Both the position numbers and the translations under genes were made by a program. Shown piece by piece: positions 39,398 through 52,236 of a stretch of 64,000 bases of DNA; the stretch's first letter is position 1, and each line of letters begins with the position of its first letter. The DNA comes from Phytoseiulus persimilis. Lineage: Eukaryota; Arthropoda; Arachnida; Mesostigmata; Phytoseiidae. The notes beneath the pieces are model-generated. The model was not told the DNA's origin and ran no database searches. It worked only from the letters and a program-made list of their open reading frames with translations. The stretch covers positions 2,046,001 through 2,110,000 of the forward strand of contig CM075103.1 of NCBI GenBank assembly GCA_037576195.1, read 5' to 3'.

Positions 39398-39433
39398 GTC
39401 GACGATGATGATGGTGATATCATCGTCGTCGAC
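39398..39433. repeat. Palindromic GTCGAC...GTCGAC inverted repeat
   Basis: Fifteen-base arms starting GTCGACGATG and ending CGTCGTCGAC are inverted copies with one mismatch, separated by six bases. The arms are built from GAY triplets. An open frame at 39290-39487 would read through it as an Asp-rich segment (DTVDDDDGDIIVVDNDGD), but no protein family is recognised. Confidence 0.6.
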
Positions 39434-39906
39434 AACGACGGCGATGCCGACGGCTCCCGCTCAACGATAGGAGCCTACGCGGGATGAGAATTCGAAGGGA
39501 AGGCCAGATGAACAACGAGCTGCTTCTTGGAGAACTGCTGAAGCGTTGGCGCACTGCGCACAAATAACTATTTCACTCTCCATCCGTCATCCGAACTCGG
39601 CGCACGAGTGAGAATTGTAGACATTCTCTTTCTGCCATCCGCCAACGGGAGATAGAGGTTCTCCTGGCAGGCGGAGCAGGCCGACGATTTCGGCAATCTT
39701 TTCGCGCGTTCGGATGGAATAAACGTTACATCAGGCGCAGCAGAAAGAGACAAGATGAGCAATGAACAACGGATAATGGCCAGACTCAAGTACGCGGTTG
39801 GAACGGCCGAGAATCTCCAGCGAAAAAAATGGACAGATTCCTTGATCAAGTGCTGGGTTTCCCGTGACACTGAACTTTCGGGAGCTCTCGAGTCTGATAT
39901 CGATTT

Positions 39907-40704
39907 GTGCCGATGGATGCGATTCTCCTCAGGAGGAGATGTGTTTTTCTAGACTGCTCGCTCGTTGGAATCGATTTTTGGGAGGGAACGATTTCTCCGA
40001 CTGTTGATATTGAATCGCCCCCGAACACTCGACCGAAGAAACAAGGTTTCCGTTCGGCCTGTCGCATCATTCCTACGGGAGTCCTTGACATTTTCCAGTT
40101 CACCCGTCTCCAGTTGCACTCTCCTAGCATCAAAGGAGAACATCACCATCTTTATTCAGGCTATTATTCTGCGACATATAAGAGATCCCACATGTCTTAC
40201 TCGACGAGGCTGAGGGTGATCACGGTTTCCGGAGCTGAATACAGAGCCCAAATCTCGGAATACTGGACCGTGTTGACTCATGTGCCTATCGGAACTGAGG
40301 GATTCGATAGACGAATTCTTGACTATCCTATGCATAGCGAAGCCTTGTTCCGACGTGTTCTCTGCCGATCGTTTCCGAAGTGCCGCGGAATAGCTACAAC
40401 GGCCAAAACAAGAGCCTCGACACCTTGTCGACTGCTTGAACTACACGAAGTGGTGTTTCTCATTCGGAACTATCGTCGATACATCTCGTTCTTTCGATCC
40501 GTGCCGTTCCGCCACGAAGCCACTCTAGAAGTGAATTGTTGCGTTACCGAGTGTCGCTGGTCTGGCTGCTACTCGATGAGGTGGATTTGCGACCTGTGCT
40601 GTAAAAATGTTCCGTCTTGTGTCTTGTTGGTTTTCTCTCTTCGTTTTCCGTCTGTTTCTTTCGCGCCAGCCAACACTACTACCAGCGGCAGTGCTACTGA
40701 ATGA
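39907..40704 (+). CDS. Unassigned open frame, about 263 codons
   Basis: The frame is open for 265 codons; the first ATG is at 39913. The predicted product is cysteine-rich toward its end (CCVTECRWSGCYSM then CDLCC). This is loosely reminiscent of a small metal-binding or disulphide-rich module, but the spacing matches no family I can name. A second frame follows at 40734-41066 after a stop. Minus-strand frames overlap the first part. No splice or poly(A) signals were identified. It could be a real lineage-specific gene or chance. Confidence 0.18.
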   Translation: MPMDAILLRRRCVFLDCSLVGIDFWEGTISPTVDIESPPNTRPKKQGFRSACRIIPTGVLDIFQFTRLQLHSPSIKGEHHHLYSGYYSATYKRSHMSYSTRLRVITVSGAEYRAQISEYWTVLTHVPIGTEGFDRRILDYPMHSEALFRRVLCRSFPKCRGIATTAKTRASTPCRLLELHEVVFLIRNYRRYISFFRSVPFRHEATLEVNCCVTECRWSGCYSMRWICDLCCKNVPSCVLLVFSLRFPSVSFAPANTTTSGSATE

Positions 40705-42257
40705 TTCCCTAGGGAAATTACTGCCGCTGTTGCATGTTGCTACTTCACTTCCCTCAGCGGCTGCCGGATGGCTCCTTCTCCGCTGAGCGGCACCGGTCCG
40801 ACTACCTCACTGCAGAACTGCCAGTTGCGCTCGAAGAGAAAGATCATTCCAATTTTGTTTTTCAATCTTCAACGGAGCACCTCGATGCTTCCCTTCCATC
40901 ATCAAAGTCTATCCTCGTTGCTTTAGCCTATCCCCACTCACCATGGGTTGGCTGGCTGCTCCTTTCCCGTCTGGCTACGGTCGGTGGGCTTCCTCAGATT
41001 TCTCAGAAAAGTGAGCTTTCCAAGAATTATGGCACCGTGGTTTTCGATGAGGCCGGAGACGTCTGAAACGATGCGAAGGCACTGAGGGAAGAGAATCGAG
41101 CAAGATGAGAAAAAACTGAGACGGAACGGTAGAGTGAGGGAGAATCGCTCGAAATTCCTAGCCGTTGTGTTTTTCAGTGTCAGACCGCGGTGGACACCGG
41201 CGACTTGAAATTGAATTCGAACAATCAGGAACACAATGAGCTCTTCTTCGGTTCGCGAAAAGTTTGCGGAACGGCTTTGTTAGATGACATTGGTGCAAGA
41301 AGCGGGAAGCCTCGAACAGAAACGCAGCGAACCTGCCGGAGAAAACGAACTTGAGAATCTCCCACGATTCGCTTCGTCCCACTTCCGATGACATTCAAAA
41401 GTGGAGTGGAGCCATGTCCCGAATCCCGACGATTTGGCGGGTTGAGCCCCCGGTTTCTCGCCTCTCCTCATCTCGAAACATCCGGATCAAAATCGATCAG
41501 AGTTGCCAGGACGCTGCGATCATCAAGGAGATTGGACGCTTTTCATCATGATAGAAATAATCTCACCCAATAGACGGATGGAAATGGATTCATCCACTGG
41601 TAATCCGAGCTGGTGCTCCCCCTCACAAGGTTTCAGATTTCGGCCACTTGTTCGTGGGTATGACCAACCCGAGCCAGAGAACTGGGCGCCGGCTAAATGA
41701 ACTACGTAGACCGCTGGAAATCTAACCGACACGCCGCCAAATATCATCAAAGGTCACTCGAAGAGTTGTGCGTTGGGTTGGAGGCTCTCTCTCTCTCTTG
41801 GAGGGGGTCGTGTTCAAGGTCACGGTGCGAGGCAGACGGGGCTTGAAACCAGAGAGTAGTATTATACCGAGGTCCTTGGCGATTGACGGGCCCAGTTTCC
41901 GAACAAACCGTCGTTCGACGTGGTATGCAAAAATCTGTGGGAGTGCGGTCATCACGAGGTCATTCTGTGGAGTTCCTCAGAGCGTTCGGATCAACTCGGA
42001 CCTCGTGATAGGAACGGTCGCCAACCTTATCGTTTGCTGCTGGCTCTCACTCTAATGAGGGGCCTCACTATATCCTGAAAGTGCTAATAGCTTGGCCCGC
42101 ATTGAATATCTTTCATGAAAAAGAGGGAAGTCGATAAGTCCGAAAGGTGTGTTTTTCCCTTGTTGTTGAGCGGCTCTTTCCGGGCTGACACGATGATTAC
42201 TGTTTGTAGTGGGACTGTGACAATCACAAGGACACCGACGCTGACGACAACGCCCTA

Positions 42258-42274
42258 ACAAACAAACAAACAAA
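42258..42274. repeat. (CAAA)n tetranucleotide run
   Basis: Four units of ACAA/CAAA lie between CCCTA and TCCGAC. Confidence 0.85.
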
Positions 42275-42343
42275 TCCGACTAGCCGACGTCAACGACGGC
42301 AGTCGCGAGGACGACGACGAGGGCGAGGATGGAAACAGCGGCA

Positions 42344-42361
42344 ACGACGACGCGTCGTCGT
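42344..42361. repeat. Perfect 18-bp palindrome of ACG/CGT triplets
   Basis: The sequence ACGACGACG is followed directly by its reverse complement CGTCGTCGT. It lies in a GAC-rich stretch (42300-42365) and may simply be a junction of two triplet runs on opposite strands. Confidence 0.8.
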
Positions 42362-42395
42362 CTAGATAAGGAATAAGTGATAAGCAATCGATTAG

Positions 42396-42852
42396 CTATA
42401 TCGTTCTATCCGAGTCAGCGAGCGTTTGCAGGCGTGCTAATAGTTTTCTGGAAGGAGCACAAGAGAAAGCAAAGGAACAAGTAAATGCACTACTGAACGA
42501 CGGGCTATTGTTGTTGTCGCTGCCGCCCGGCGATGTTACCGCCAGGCACCGGTCCGCAGTTTCCGCCATCGACGATAGCTTCTGCAAGGAGAGTCTGTTG
42601 TTTTCGGATCACCCGGGTATCTCCCACTCCACCAGCTTATCACAGCAACTTCAAGCTCCTGCGATCTGATAGAAGTATCACGGGGAGCAGCAGGACGTCG
42701 ATGATTCCCCGAGGCTGCCACCGATGCAGGAGCATGAGAAACTCGAGGAGGAGCCTGGGAGTCGAAACTTATGCGTGATCATTAACCTGGAAAGCGAGCC
42801 GACAGAGAACAACTAATTCACACAACTCCTGGAAGCTTACCTCGGAGAGCAT
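42396..42852 (-). CDS. Possible two-exon gene model, unassigned
   Basis: On the minus strand an ATG at 42852-42850 starts MLSE and runs into a good donor (GAG then GTAAGC, intron from 42840). A pyrimidine-rich acceptor ending CTCCTTGCAG at 42582 joins in phase to codons for KLSSMAETADRCLAVTSP, with a stop at 42396. The intron would be 259 bp. The upstream frame also reads LESPSSRLHE before the ATG, so the true start may be further up. The product is serine-rich and unrecognised. Support rests on two splice consensus matches that keep one frame; there is no homology. Confidence 0.22.
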
Positions 42853-43791
42853 TTCATGAAGCCGCGAGGAGGGCGACTCAAGCTTCGCTCAGCAGATATC
42901 CTCACAAGGCGCAGGCGGGCGAATCTCGAAGCGTCAAAGGCACCGTTGTCGCCGGGTAAGAATGCAAGAGGGGGAGGGGCAAGGCGGTGAAAGAATATCG
43001 CAGTGGTTCGGCGCAGGAAGTTCTTGGTAAGTGGTACTTGGCCTCGCATGCGCTCGAAGCGCTGCATTTTCCGGTCGCGTTCAGAAGCGAGCCTCGTTCG
43101 CCGTCCTGCGGTATCGATCGGGTGCCAGGACACTGCTGCTCGCTGTTCGAAGTTGACTCGATTCGCAGAAGTCACTTACTCAGTAGAAGTTCAGCGACAG
43201 CATGGAGTTTTCACCTCAATTGAATCTTTCGGCTATCAGCTGTTATGACGGGCTGGAGCTCGTAGCTGGCTTCCTCCACGAAGCGTCGTCCCCCTAGCCC
43301 CGCTCCGAACGGACTTCGAAATGTATGCATCCGAGCTCGTTCGGCCGTCATTCCCGAACGAAAGTGGGGACGCTGAGAGTTTTTATCTGGAACGCTCAGC
43401 AGCCAATGATGACAACGGTGTCAATTTTTCTTCATTCACACACGCACTTAATAGAGGAGAATTCCCATTTCTAGAGAGTGGTGCGTGGCCGGCCCGCTCG
43501 CTCGCTCGCCTACCCGTCGGACCGTGCCAACTATGTGCCAACGCGCTCTCGCCGAGTATGTATTTATCAAAAAGTTGTCGTCCGGAGCGATGCAGAGCAA
43601 ACTTACTCGAGGGACGAAGAAAGGAAACCCCATCGTCGACTGGAAACTTCACAAATCGAAGATTCAGGCGCGCTCGAATCCGATTGATCCCTCTCAAATA
43701 CGAAACTGAAGGCTTCCTCGTCGGGAGGAAATCATCGAACGACAGAAAGAACGGTTTTCGATTCAATCCCACCAGCAGATTGGGTGGATCC

Positions 43792-43845
43792 GTTGCGTAG
43801 CTCAGTGGGAGCTCACACCGAAACAGTTCAACCCGTGCCTCGTCC
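43792..43845 (+). other. tRNA-promoter-like sequence, not a full tRNA
   Basis: The bases GTAGCTCAGTGGGAGC match a tRNA D-arm and internal A box very well, with GCTC pairing to GAGC. About 20 bases later GTTCAACCC resembles a T-loop/B box. The gap is too short for an anticodon arm, so this is not a functional tRNA. It could be a tRNA remnant, a tRNA-derived SINE fragment or coincidence. Confidence 0.25.
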
Positions 43846-46800
43846 CCCCGATATGAACGATCGCGAACGATGTTATTGAGTGAAGGAAAAATGAATTGGA
43901 GCCACGAGTCATCCACGTCGAGCAGCGGCTAGTCTTCTCAGTCGAGATAAATACACAACATTGTTCCTTCCCATTCCGAGTTGATCACCGGGTCCGGTCA
44001 AGACCGTGCGGCATCTTCTTCACTGTCCAACTCATCGCACCACGTTCACATTTCTATAGGGGGTCTCGAGCCAGTTCACACAGATCTTCCGCAGCATGTC
44101 AATGGAAATGGGAGCGATTGCTTCCCGATCATGTCTGAGCATGACCGGACACAGGGGAGGGGTGCGAAAGTCCCGTCGTATGAGACGCGCCTTCGGAAAA
44201 TCAAAATGTTACCGTTCTGCGTCTGTTGCTTGGATCGGAGAGACCGGATTCGGAACGCAGAACAGTTAGCTGAACTGGATGAATATCTCGCTCATATCCT
44301 CATGATAGTGTCCCGGTATGATTCTGTATCTTCCGCGGAGTCTGCCATGACGAAATTAAATCGAGGTTTTCGGTTCCAGAATCGGGGAGCGCACCGCATC
44401 TTCGTGTCCGACTCACTCACCGAAACAGCGTAATTTCCATGGAATATGACACGGTGCGCTCCATGATTGCCGAGTTTCCTAGATAGCAGTTAGGGTGACC
44501 GGTCTCCGGTTCGCGTTCGGCTGCCAGCAATTCTTCTTTTTGCCATTTATCCCTAACTTGCGAGTAGAGCCCGGAAGTCAAGTCATTATCCATCAATCGC
44601 CCTTCATCGATTCATAGCGATATCGATGATTACTTCTCCATTGCAGTGAGAGCTGGGGATTTCAGACATCAAACACTTATTCGTTCTTCGAGATTTATGA
44701 GTGAAAGAGGAGACGTCGAGCTCTTCCGACGTTGGCAGCCCTCGCAAATGCCAGATCCGCGTCGCACAGCGTGACGAAACCTGGGATAGAGGGGCTTCGC
44801 CAAAATAATAATTTCTGACCTTCCTGGCTCTTCTTGTGATCGGAGACCCCTCCCATCGATTGTTCTTGCATTTGGTACCTGCGGAGAGCGGTGTAGCAAT
44901 GAATCTCAGAGTGTCGTCGACGTCAGAGCTCCGTTGACTGACGACCACGAGCGTTCCAGCGTCGATGTGATCAGCCGAACTGAGCGATCGGTCGTCGTAT
45001 GTCCGTCTCCAGCCACGATGAACTACTCAATCGGCTGGAGAGGGTTCGCTAAAAGAAGATCTTCGATTATCATGAAAGTCGCTGGATACTCTCTTGCTTC
45101 ATCGTACCAATCTCTGAGAGGCTAGTCAGTGGTTACTTGTTGTTGTTGTCGTCTTCGTCAACGTCTGCCCTTTATGCTGCGGAGGCAATCGCCGAAATCC
45201 GGAAAAGCGAGAGAACAGAACCGGTTTGCGGGGCGGGAACGGTGGAATGAAGTCTGAGCGGGTGAAGGGCTTTTCTTTCCGTTCGTTGGTTCGTCCGTCG
45301 GTCTGGCCATCCGCGGGTCCATTGATCCTAGGAAAAGCCCCTCAACTCGCTGCTTGGTTGGTTCCGTCCGATGTTTCCGTCCAGACGATCCACAACCGAA
45401 CAGGCGACCGACCACAGGCCAATTAGCCCTCCGCCCCTCAGTTTTTTTCCTCTCTCGAATCGTGTACCGTCCTCCCGAGTCGTGTTCCTTGCGCTGCCGG
45501 CCGGGTCCCACCCGACCCCGCTAAGCGCCACCCTTCGGAGTCGGTCGGTCGGTCGGTCGAAGGAACCGTCAGGCTGTACTGCTGAAGTCGGTTTGCCGAC
45601 TGGCAGCCGCAGCAGCAGGCCGGCGGCTCGTTGGTCGGCTTGCCGGTGGACTAGCGAACAGACAAACGGACCTCGTCCGCTGTCGCTTGTCCTGATTTAT
45701 ACTTCCTCCCAACGGATTCCAATAAACTTTTTATTGTGGGTTTGTGAAGCTTTTTTTCCTATTTTTTTATCGTTCTGCGTTCTTCTTATTTCTTAAAGAG
45801 AAGCGGTCACTACTGGTATTGCGGCCACATTGGCATCGTCGTTGTCGTCGTCGTGGTTGCCGATTTCGTCTTCTCCGACCGGCGGCGTCTCCATCCATTG
45901 AAGGCAGAAGGAGTCGAACTGAGGAATCAGTGACCAACTGTCTTCTGGCCCCTCCCGCGCTCCCTTTCTGTCCCCTCTGCTTCCTCCTTTTAGCGCAGAC
46001 GCAGGCCGCTGCCGGCTCTGCCCTGAGAAACATTCAAGAGGCGAAGCTTCAGTTTCCGTTTTTCCGGCGCGCTTTTAACTGACCAATAATGTCTTGAGTG
46101 GTTCTCCGGGGAGAGCCCCTCTCCGCCGCAAAGTTGAAGAGCACCCGGCCGTTGAGCGGACGAACGGACGGACACACAGAGAAACGGATGGACGGGCAAG
46201 TGAACGAGCGAGCAGAGGAGCAATACTAATCTCTTGTGTCTCCGAGGACATCTATTAGATATACGAGAGAAAGACATAACAGCTGCGTCTGCTGCATCGT
46301 CAATAGAAGACAGCGAAGTAACCTTTATCATATATCTATTTATCTTCGTTCCTTCAGAGTGCAACGCCTAGAGTCGTGACCATTCTGACGAAAACCGAAG
46401 GTGGCAATCGGTTCAAGCTGCATGTCCTTCGCACGGGTTTCCTCGTGCATCAATGAGTTTCACTTTGATTTCGATCGTGCGATCGTAGGGAAAACAACTC
46501 AACTCCCAGACTGCACTCATTCGGAGCCGAACAAGAAGCGAGAGAACACCGTTGAAACCTTTAATAAAGCTCGACCCAGACGTCTGAAGAAGACGTCGAC
46601 TTTTCTCGTGTTTCACGGAGCTAGAAACGGTACGATCTGGGAACGCTCTATGATTCAAGGCTCTTATCGCATGTACCGCCTCTGAATATTCTATTCTCCT
46701 CTTTCAAGTTGGAAACTGTTGTTCACTTCGACTCGCACTCTGGCGTTAAATGAAAGAGAAAGAGCGAGAGAGAGTTTTTAGAGGTGACTGTGGGAGTATT

Positions 46801-46922
46801 TCATAAGCATTGAGCATAGCCTGCTCTGGGCGCACCAGGCCGAGCGAAATTTTTAGAAGATTCTCTTCATTTGCAACAGACTTTAGTTCGTTCGCTGGCT
46901 TGAGCTCTCCGTCGTCCCCCTA
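43846..46922. other. No recognised gene; repeat-rich island
   Basis: The plus frame at 43981-44433 (150 codons, including CVCCLDRRDRIRNAEQLAEL) is open while the minus strand is not, which makes it slightly better than most, but I know no relative. The region 45.2-46.2 kb has GGTC repeats (45538-45560) and dense CpG. No gene is supported. Confidence 0.4.
45538..45560. repeat. (GGTC)n tetranucleotide run
   Basis: Five units of GTCG lie in a CpG-rich segment. It is the same repeat class, on the opposite strand, as the GACC run at the end of the window. Confidence 0.9.
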
Positions 46923-46941
46923 CCCCCCCCCCCCCCCCCCC
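46923..46941. repeat. Poly-C tract, 19 C
   Basis: An uninterrupted C run lies between CCCCTA and TCCCGTACG. It is the third long C homopolymer on the plus strand. Confidence 0.95.
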
Positions 46942-49900
46942 TCCCGTACGACCGTTGACGAAGCAGAATATTCGCTCGCTTCCCGACGATGGATGCGTTG
47001 CTCCATCGTCTGCTTGAAATGTCGGCTTGCGTCTTTAGAAAGGAAAGTTGGCCAGGTCATTCATTTTTCACAACTCACTTTCCTTCATCGAGGCGCTGCT
47101 ATTCAAGTGTTCGTCGCAGCGGTGCAAGGCGTATTTTCTGACAAAACGCCGCCTCTCGTCGCCTGCTGCTTCAGCACTCTGCTTCCTGCTTTCCTTCCGC
47201 TGCCGCCGACACGGTCTTTCATTTTTTCATCTCAACTTTCAACTTGCTTACAACAATGTCAAGCACCAGCCAGCCAAATCAAGGGGCACCAGCCGACGAG
47301 CACCGTATAATCAACGATATATTAAATGGCGCCGTCTGCAACTAGGTGCCGTAGTGCTATATAATCAAGTGAGTTTTCCACGCGGCTCGCCACTCGAGCG
47401 CTGCTAGCTCAGAGCTCCGAGAACTCGACGCGCATTCGCCCTCGCCGTATATCCGCGCTCTCCGTTGGCCCAAAACCTCAAGCGACTTACGCAGCTCTTG
47501 ATGCTCGTTCGAGAATCCAGAAACGAACCGCGTGTCCTCCCCACACCTTTATATTTCTATCTGTTCTCGTGGAGAGCTGTGAGGTTCCTCTCGTCCGGCG
47601 ATCGGACGGTGGGCTCATTTCTGTAATCGCGTTTCCTCATGGTGATCACGAGTCGGCGCCCTCGACCTCCATACAGCCAAACCACTTCTTGATATTCTCT
47701 GAAGTGCCTGACTCGTGCTTCTCTCACCTGCTCATGAAAAGCCCGCAACCCATCAAGCTCGACCGAAAGAAAACGCTCGTGAAGCTTCGATGACTTCAGC
47801 GGTTTCCTCTTCTGGCGCTGAGGAACCATTTCCGAGAAGGGATCATTGCGTTCTCCTCTTGAACTTGGAACTTGATTCGACCGCGCAGTGAAACTGTTTC
47901 CTCGCAACAGTAGCGGCAACAACCATTACCTGTCGGGGTGCTGTGCCTTGCCGGTCACCCGGTCGGGGACTTGCTGGCCTCCGGGAGAAAAGCGAGAACT
48001 GGGGGGAAGCGCCGACGACCAACCCGACAACGACGATGACGAGGACCACCGCCACCATTTGGCTACGGCAACGCATCCGACGACTCTTTCAGCATCCGAC
48101 GGACGGACAGACGGGCGGGCGGGCGGCCGGGCGAGCGAGTAAGTCTCTTCTCTTCCTCCGCGCTCGACGGTCGGTCAGGGCGGAAATGACACTTTAAAAA
48201 TAAATCATTCTTTCCTACCTTTGAAAAGCCTCTCGCTCGCGTCGTCTTTTCGGGTTCCTTCCTTCCTTCGTTCGTTTCTCCTCTTCGTTGCCTCCTCCGT
48301 CCCACTGAAAGGACTCTGATATCACCTGATTTATTGTGTCGTCAGAGCAGCGAGTGTTCGACGATCTCTTTCTTCCTATATCTCTCGTTTTTCCTCTGGG
48401 CATCGTGCGCACTCTGACGCCTCCGCTGTTGCCGTTCCTGATCGCTTCCTCAAAGCTCTCTCTTCAAGATAGCCAGCCACTCGCCCACATACTCACTTAG
48501 CCAACAAGGATCTGTCACACTTACTAGGAACGACCGCGAACAAAACGCGGGAGCACTCGGTGAGAGCGGAGAAAGCGTTTTTCGCGGAGGCTATTCTCTC
48601 AGCGATTGATAACTCCGGTTTCCGTTCCTTCCGCTGGTGTCAGAAGTGTCCTGCCACACGGCCAGCTTCCCGAGCCTTTTCGAGGCTCGAGAGTGCGGCT
48701 GTTCGGCCTAGAGACGCAACACATATTTCTATTCTCCCCCATTCGGGGTATTGCGACAGCAACGATCACGGGATGATGCCACACGCGCTCGTTGACCGGT
48801 GACGTCGATATCGATTCCTGTCTCTTTTTCCTGAGATCCTGGATGCCCTGGACAACACCGATTCAGGTTCACCGACTTCAAAGTCTATATCCAGCGGGAT
48901 TGAGCGGACGCGACGGCCGCCGTTTGATTGATCTTTTGTAACAAATGAAAGGAGGGGAGAAGAAAAGAGTCATTGTTCGGCCCTTACTTTGGAGGAGGTT
49001 CTTGAGAACAAAGAATTAACAATGGCAACAACAGCGACGTCACCGATAGAGTCAACAGTCGTCGGACGGGGGCAATCAAGAATTGAAATTCTCCGTTTCC
49101 TCATTCTCGGCGATCCTCGTGCTCTCGGAGTCGCTGTCTCCCGAGTCGTGCACCTCGTGTGGGTCCAACTTGCCCCGAACGCGCTCCGAGCCGGAGCTCG
49201 TTTGATTCCAGCTTAAAATCACCCGGAGTACGGATCTCAGGAGAGGTCCTGGCGTCGTTCCATCCTGAACTGTTGACGGCAGCTATCGAACGAGTCCTCC
49301 CGAAAACGCCCATGTCCGCCCAATTCGAATACCAGGCTGCAGAGCGTAGCCCGATCCTGTAGCCTGAACCCGGAGCCGTGGCCCGCGAGTAACAGCCGAC
49401 GAGTACACAGCGAGCTCGCCCGCCTCTTCGAGGGGTTGCTGAGCAGCCGAGCGTAACACTCGATATGAGATCACGATGGATGAGAAGTAGGAATCGAACG
49501 AGAGACGCTCATGGATGGAGCGATGGATGGTTGCAGAGCTTGCCCGCTTTGATTGTGGAAGGAACCAGGCAGCCTAGTCGGCAGCCGGGCCGTGGAGCTT
49601 GCCGGAGGAGGCCAACCGGAGTTCCATTCGCGCTCTTTTTCCGCCCCCCTCCCCTCTCCACCCGAGGCCACCCTGTCGCCGAGACGAGTCGTGGTTGTCG
49701 ACGGCATCACAGCCTGCTTTGAATTCAAATTCAAAATTCGGCCCCACCCCTGATAGAGTCATTTGCATGCTCTGCTATGACATATGAATTCCTAACGAAA
49801 ACCCGAGGTCGCTCCCCGGCGCCCGGTGTAGACTCCGGCGCCAAAGGGGCAATCGAATGCGTTCGACGTTCCAAAATAACTTCATCAACAGCAGCTGCAG

Positions 49901-51172
49901 CACCGGCAACAACAGCGGCGACGTAGACGACAGTATATTCGTTTGGAAACGCGGTTCCGACTCCGAGAGTTCACGCTTCCCTCCCTCGAACTTCGAGAAT
50001 ACATTCGGCGAACTCAGCTTCTGGCAGAGCTGCGCTCGATGCTCCTCGACTCGTTCGGAACCGGAAACTCCGAGTCGGGCGGTGCGCTCGTCGGAGCCCA
50101 TCTGTTTAGCCAACCTTTAGGATGGGAGCTCTTTGTAGTTCCACCAATAAGAGACATCTCAGGACCCTCACAGATCCGAACCGGGCTCTCGCTCCCGGAA
50201 GGGGTCTAATATCGAATATGGACGGTTTCCCAGCGCGGGATCTCGAGCCGACTCCGGTGATTCCGTTCGCAGGCTGCGAGGGATCCGCAACAGAGGCTCG
50301 CAGCTGGACTCGCTGAACGAACGGCACTCGGATCGAAAGAGTTCATGAGCTAATAAACAATAGCATTTAATATCGCTAGCTGGCTATGTTGCTGATTCGC
50401 CGGCGAGCTTCGCTTCGGTCGGGCACGCTTCTGAGAAGTAACGAACGAACGGCGCGTTCGCTCGCCCGCCAAGAAGAGAAGAAGCACTTTTCGAAACCAC
50501 CTGGCAGCGACAGATTTGTCACTTGTCCTGCCCTCTCAGAGACCGTGGGACGCTATTTCGTTTGAAGCCAAGGTCAGTGCCGTTCATGTGGCTCCTGCTA
50601 AGGCCGCCTGCCGGCAGATATTTTACGATTGAGAAATGATCGCGATACCCAACGGGAAGAGCGAACGTTTACTCGCACCGACGTCACAATAGCGCTCTCA
50701 GTTTTTCGTCCGCCGCAAGACAGATTCGCGGAGCGTTTGAAGGTTCTCTGGAGTGCCGCGGAACGTGGTTTCTGCTAGAACGTTCAGCCTGACACGCTAT
50801 TCCTTATAGTCAGACCGAACAATCTCCTGTTTTACCGTTGCCAGCCTTCAACGCCCATTCGGTCGGTCTTCATCCTTTCGAGTTCAATAGCGATCGTTCG
50901 GGTTCCGTTTTGGCTGAAGCTCCAGTGTGTTTGCAAGATACTATTTCGGCAGCGCTCGAATCGCGTTGGGGCCTGTTGAGGGGAAGGTATTGGAAACGTG
51001 AAATTTAACCTCGCACCTCAAAGGGACATTGCGACGCATTGGTTGAATTTCCTGAGAGCATGACTTCGGAGGCAGTCTGATGAACTGGACACGGAGCTCT
51101 TCCGTTAGAGATGATTTCCTATAAGAATCAAGTCGAACACTCCGGAGTGGGATCTCTCCTGGCGACATTCGG
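46942..51172. other. No recognised gene
   Basis: I see short overlapping frames only. A GGAC/GGGC/GAGC repeat cluster occurs at about 48100-48145. A donor-like sequence on the minus strand (CAG then GTAATG near 47929) has no supported exon. Confidence 0.5.
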
Positions 51173-51381
51173 AATGCGGGAGGAAGCCCCGAGCCATAGT
51201 CCCCAAAAACGTTTCGGTTCGGCGGAGTACCGAGCCAGGTTCGAAGCCAATCTCTGGAGAGGAGCAAGAGGCTCCGAGGAAGAGACCAAAAGGAGTCAGA
51301 GCTTAGTTACCCGATTGAGTCGTGAAAGAATGAGCCGAGCGGCGGCGGCGGCAGCTGCAGCGGCGACCACTCGTTCGATCG
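51173..51381 (+). CDS. Possible first exon with alanine run, unassigned
   Basis: An ATG at 51173 opens 69 codons plus two bases, running to a donor match (GATCG then GTAAGAAC at 51382). The peptide begins MREEAPSHSPQKRFG and has an acidic/basic middle (GSEEETKRSQ). It ends with nine alanines encoded by a mixed GCG/GCA/GCT run (51338-51366). Mixed codons in the alanine run argue weakly for selection on protein rather than pure slippage. Alanine runs of this kind are common in regulatory proteins, but no DNA-binding domain is visible. The next exon was not found. Confidence 0.28.
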
Positions 51382-52236
51382 GTAAGAACTTCTGCTGAGT
51401 GCACTTAAGCTGAGGAGTGAAGAAGAGGGTGCCGCACAGGGTATGAGAAGAGATGCGTCGCTACAATAATCGGATCAGCACAAGAAAGATCAGTGGAGGG
51501 CAGCCATTACCGTTTTCCCAATCGTCGTTCCGACTGTAGTTCGGTTTCAATCGTCATCATCGGGAGTAGCGGACACTCGTTCCTCCCGGCACTTCAAACT
51601 CGAGGAGTTCAGCTGCAACAGAAATTTCATTGATTCGGTTGCGTCGAGTCCCATTGACTCGACAGTCGGATAACTGAAAGGAGACCAAAAGCAATGGAGC
51701 CGGCCACCGAGAGGGTTTTGCCAGATGGCTGCACGGCAAACAAAAAACCTCCAGGTCAACAACCGTTCTGACCGAGAAGGAACGATAATATTGCCAGGCT
51801 CGCTATCATCACATTGTTTCGCATCGTCATAAGAGTTCAGCCAAGGGTAACAACATCGCGTTGCTAGCCACCCACGTCTGGAGCCAGAAATCATTATTGT
51901 CCAACCACAGCGGCGTGTTCAGGTTTCCTGAGAGCCAAGCTCTCAATTCCTCACACGACCTCTGGAAAGACCTCCTGTCCACGCGTTGAGACGCTCGTGG
52001 CAGTTAGACACCCACCCGGACGAATTCGAGGAACGTTGTTTATTCATGTTGAGCACCCCATCCCGAATCTTGTGTATAATCGCCGTGACGTGGAACGGTG
52101 ATCCATTCCACGAATTTCCGCGTGATGACCGAAATCGAGGAATTCGCTTCATGGTTTCAGGAGATCCGGAGGCAGTGAGAGCGAGTGCGTCCGTGAGTGC
52201 TCCCGAGGCGGGTGGGGGCGCACGCGGGCGTGCGTT

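Noticed and set aside
49480-49510. GGAATCGAACGAGAGAC looks like the 3' half of a minus-strand tRNA.
   Set aside because: The neighbouring bases do not pair as T or acceptor stems, and no D-arm follows.
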